The notes beneath the pieces were generated by a model, which saw only the letters and a list, made by a program, of their open reading frames with translations, was not told the origin of the DNA and did no database searches. The position numbers were made by a program, and so were the translations under genes. Shown one piece after another: positions 5,896-6,207 of a stretch of DNA of 6,207 bases. Location of the stretch: NCBI GenBank assembly GCA_934434905.1, contig CAKSAI010000202.1, forward strand, positions 1 through 6,207, written 5' to 3'. Source of the stretch: an uncultured Lachnospiraceae bacterium. GTDB lineage: Bacteria; Bacillota; Clostridia; Lachnospirales; Lachnospiraceae. How positions within the stretch are numbered: the stretch's first letter is position 1; every line of letters starts with the position of its first letter.

Positions 5896-6207
5896 ATGAA
5901 TAATATAAAATCAATCATTGCCCAAAATATCACAGATTTACGCCGGGCCAAAGGGCTTACACAGCTTGAGCTCGCAGAACAGCTTAACTACTCCGATAAA
6001 GCTGTCTCCAAATGGGAGCGCGCAGAATCCATGCCGGATGTTTCTGTCTTAGTAGACATAGCGGATTTATTTGACGTGCCGCTGGATTACCTGGTGCGCA
6101 CAGAGCATCCCCAAAAGGAAATACAGCCTTCAGAGAACGCTTTATCTTCCAATGAAGCCTCCTCCTACCGAAAAGAATATATCAGCGGCGTAGCCATACT
6201 GTTGGTA
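5896..6207 (+). CDS. XRE-family transcriptional regulator, C-terminus cut by window edge
   Basis: The first 104 residues of a DNA-binding regulator. Residues 6-68 form a Cro/CI-type helix-turn-helix: LRRAKGLTQLELAEQL, then the recognition helix DKAVSKWERAESMPDV and the closing LFDVPLDYLV. A polar linker (70-95) follows, and at 96 a hydrophobic stretch (SGVAILLV) begins as the window ends. This is the pattern of Firmicute XRE regulators with a C-terminal membrane region, but the membrane part is only starting to show. The ATG at 5896 has AAAGGA seven bases upstream. It is transcribed away from the MFS operon with a shared control region, so it probably regulates itself and that operon. Confidence 0.88.
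   Translation, partial: MNNIKSIIAQNITDLRRAKGLTQLELAEQLNYSDKAVSKWERAESMPDVSVLVDIADLFDVPLDYLVRTEHPQKEIQPSENALSSNEASSYRKEYISGVAILLV

Overview
The window looks like chromosomal DNA of a low-to-mid GC Firmicute, most likely a Clostridia/Lachnospiraceae-type gut anaerobe. The reasons are the strong AGGAGG-type ribosome sites, the sigma-A-like promoters (TTGACA/TATAAT), and a gene set often seen there: a Suv3-like helicase, a membrane-anchored double-SH3 protein, and an XRE regulator with a membrane-type C-terminus. The assignment to this group is an inference from composition and gene style only.

Layout. (1) Positions 1-1574, minus strand: a hipB-hipA toxin-antitoxin pair. hipA runs off the left edge, and the two genes overlap by ATGA. 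They are fed by a near-consensus promoter at 1624-1653, bracketed by a long inverted repeat (1601-1667) that looks like a two-site HipB operator. (2) Positions 1685-5667, minus strand: three closely spaced genes read in the order MFS transporter (5667-4492), membrane-anchored SH3-domain protein (4473-3655), Suv3-like RNA helicase with a C-terminal zinc ribbon (3634-1685). Gaps of 18 and 20 bp suggest one operon. (3) Positions 5668-5895: a compact divergent control region. On the plus strand it holds a good promoter for the XRE regulator. On the minus strand it holds a TATAAT box that overlaps the plus-strand -10, followed by a strong Shine-Dalgarno sequence and a 33-codon open frame ending 15 bp before the MFS start. 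(4) Positions 5896-6207, plus strand: the start of an XRE-family regulator, cut by the right edge just as a hydrophobic segment begins.

How the parts may work together. HipB should bind HipA and repress its own promoter through the two half-matching operators; HipA is a Ser/Thr kinase with its key residues intact. The XRE regulator is placed to control both itself and the MFS-SH3-helicase operon through the shared -10 palindrome; this is inferred from position. No shared pathway for the transporter, SH3 protein and helicase can be read from the sequence.

The items most worth a second look are the small frame ahead of the MFS gene, the paired hipBA operators, and the Suv3-type helicase in this operon. 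I see no RNA genes, CRISPR array, insertion sequence or convincing rho-independent terminator. No stretch over 300 bp lacks a gene.
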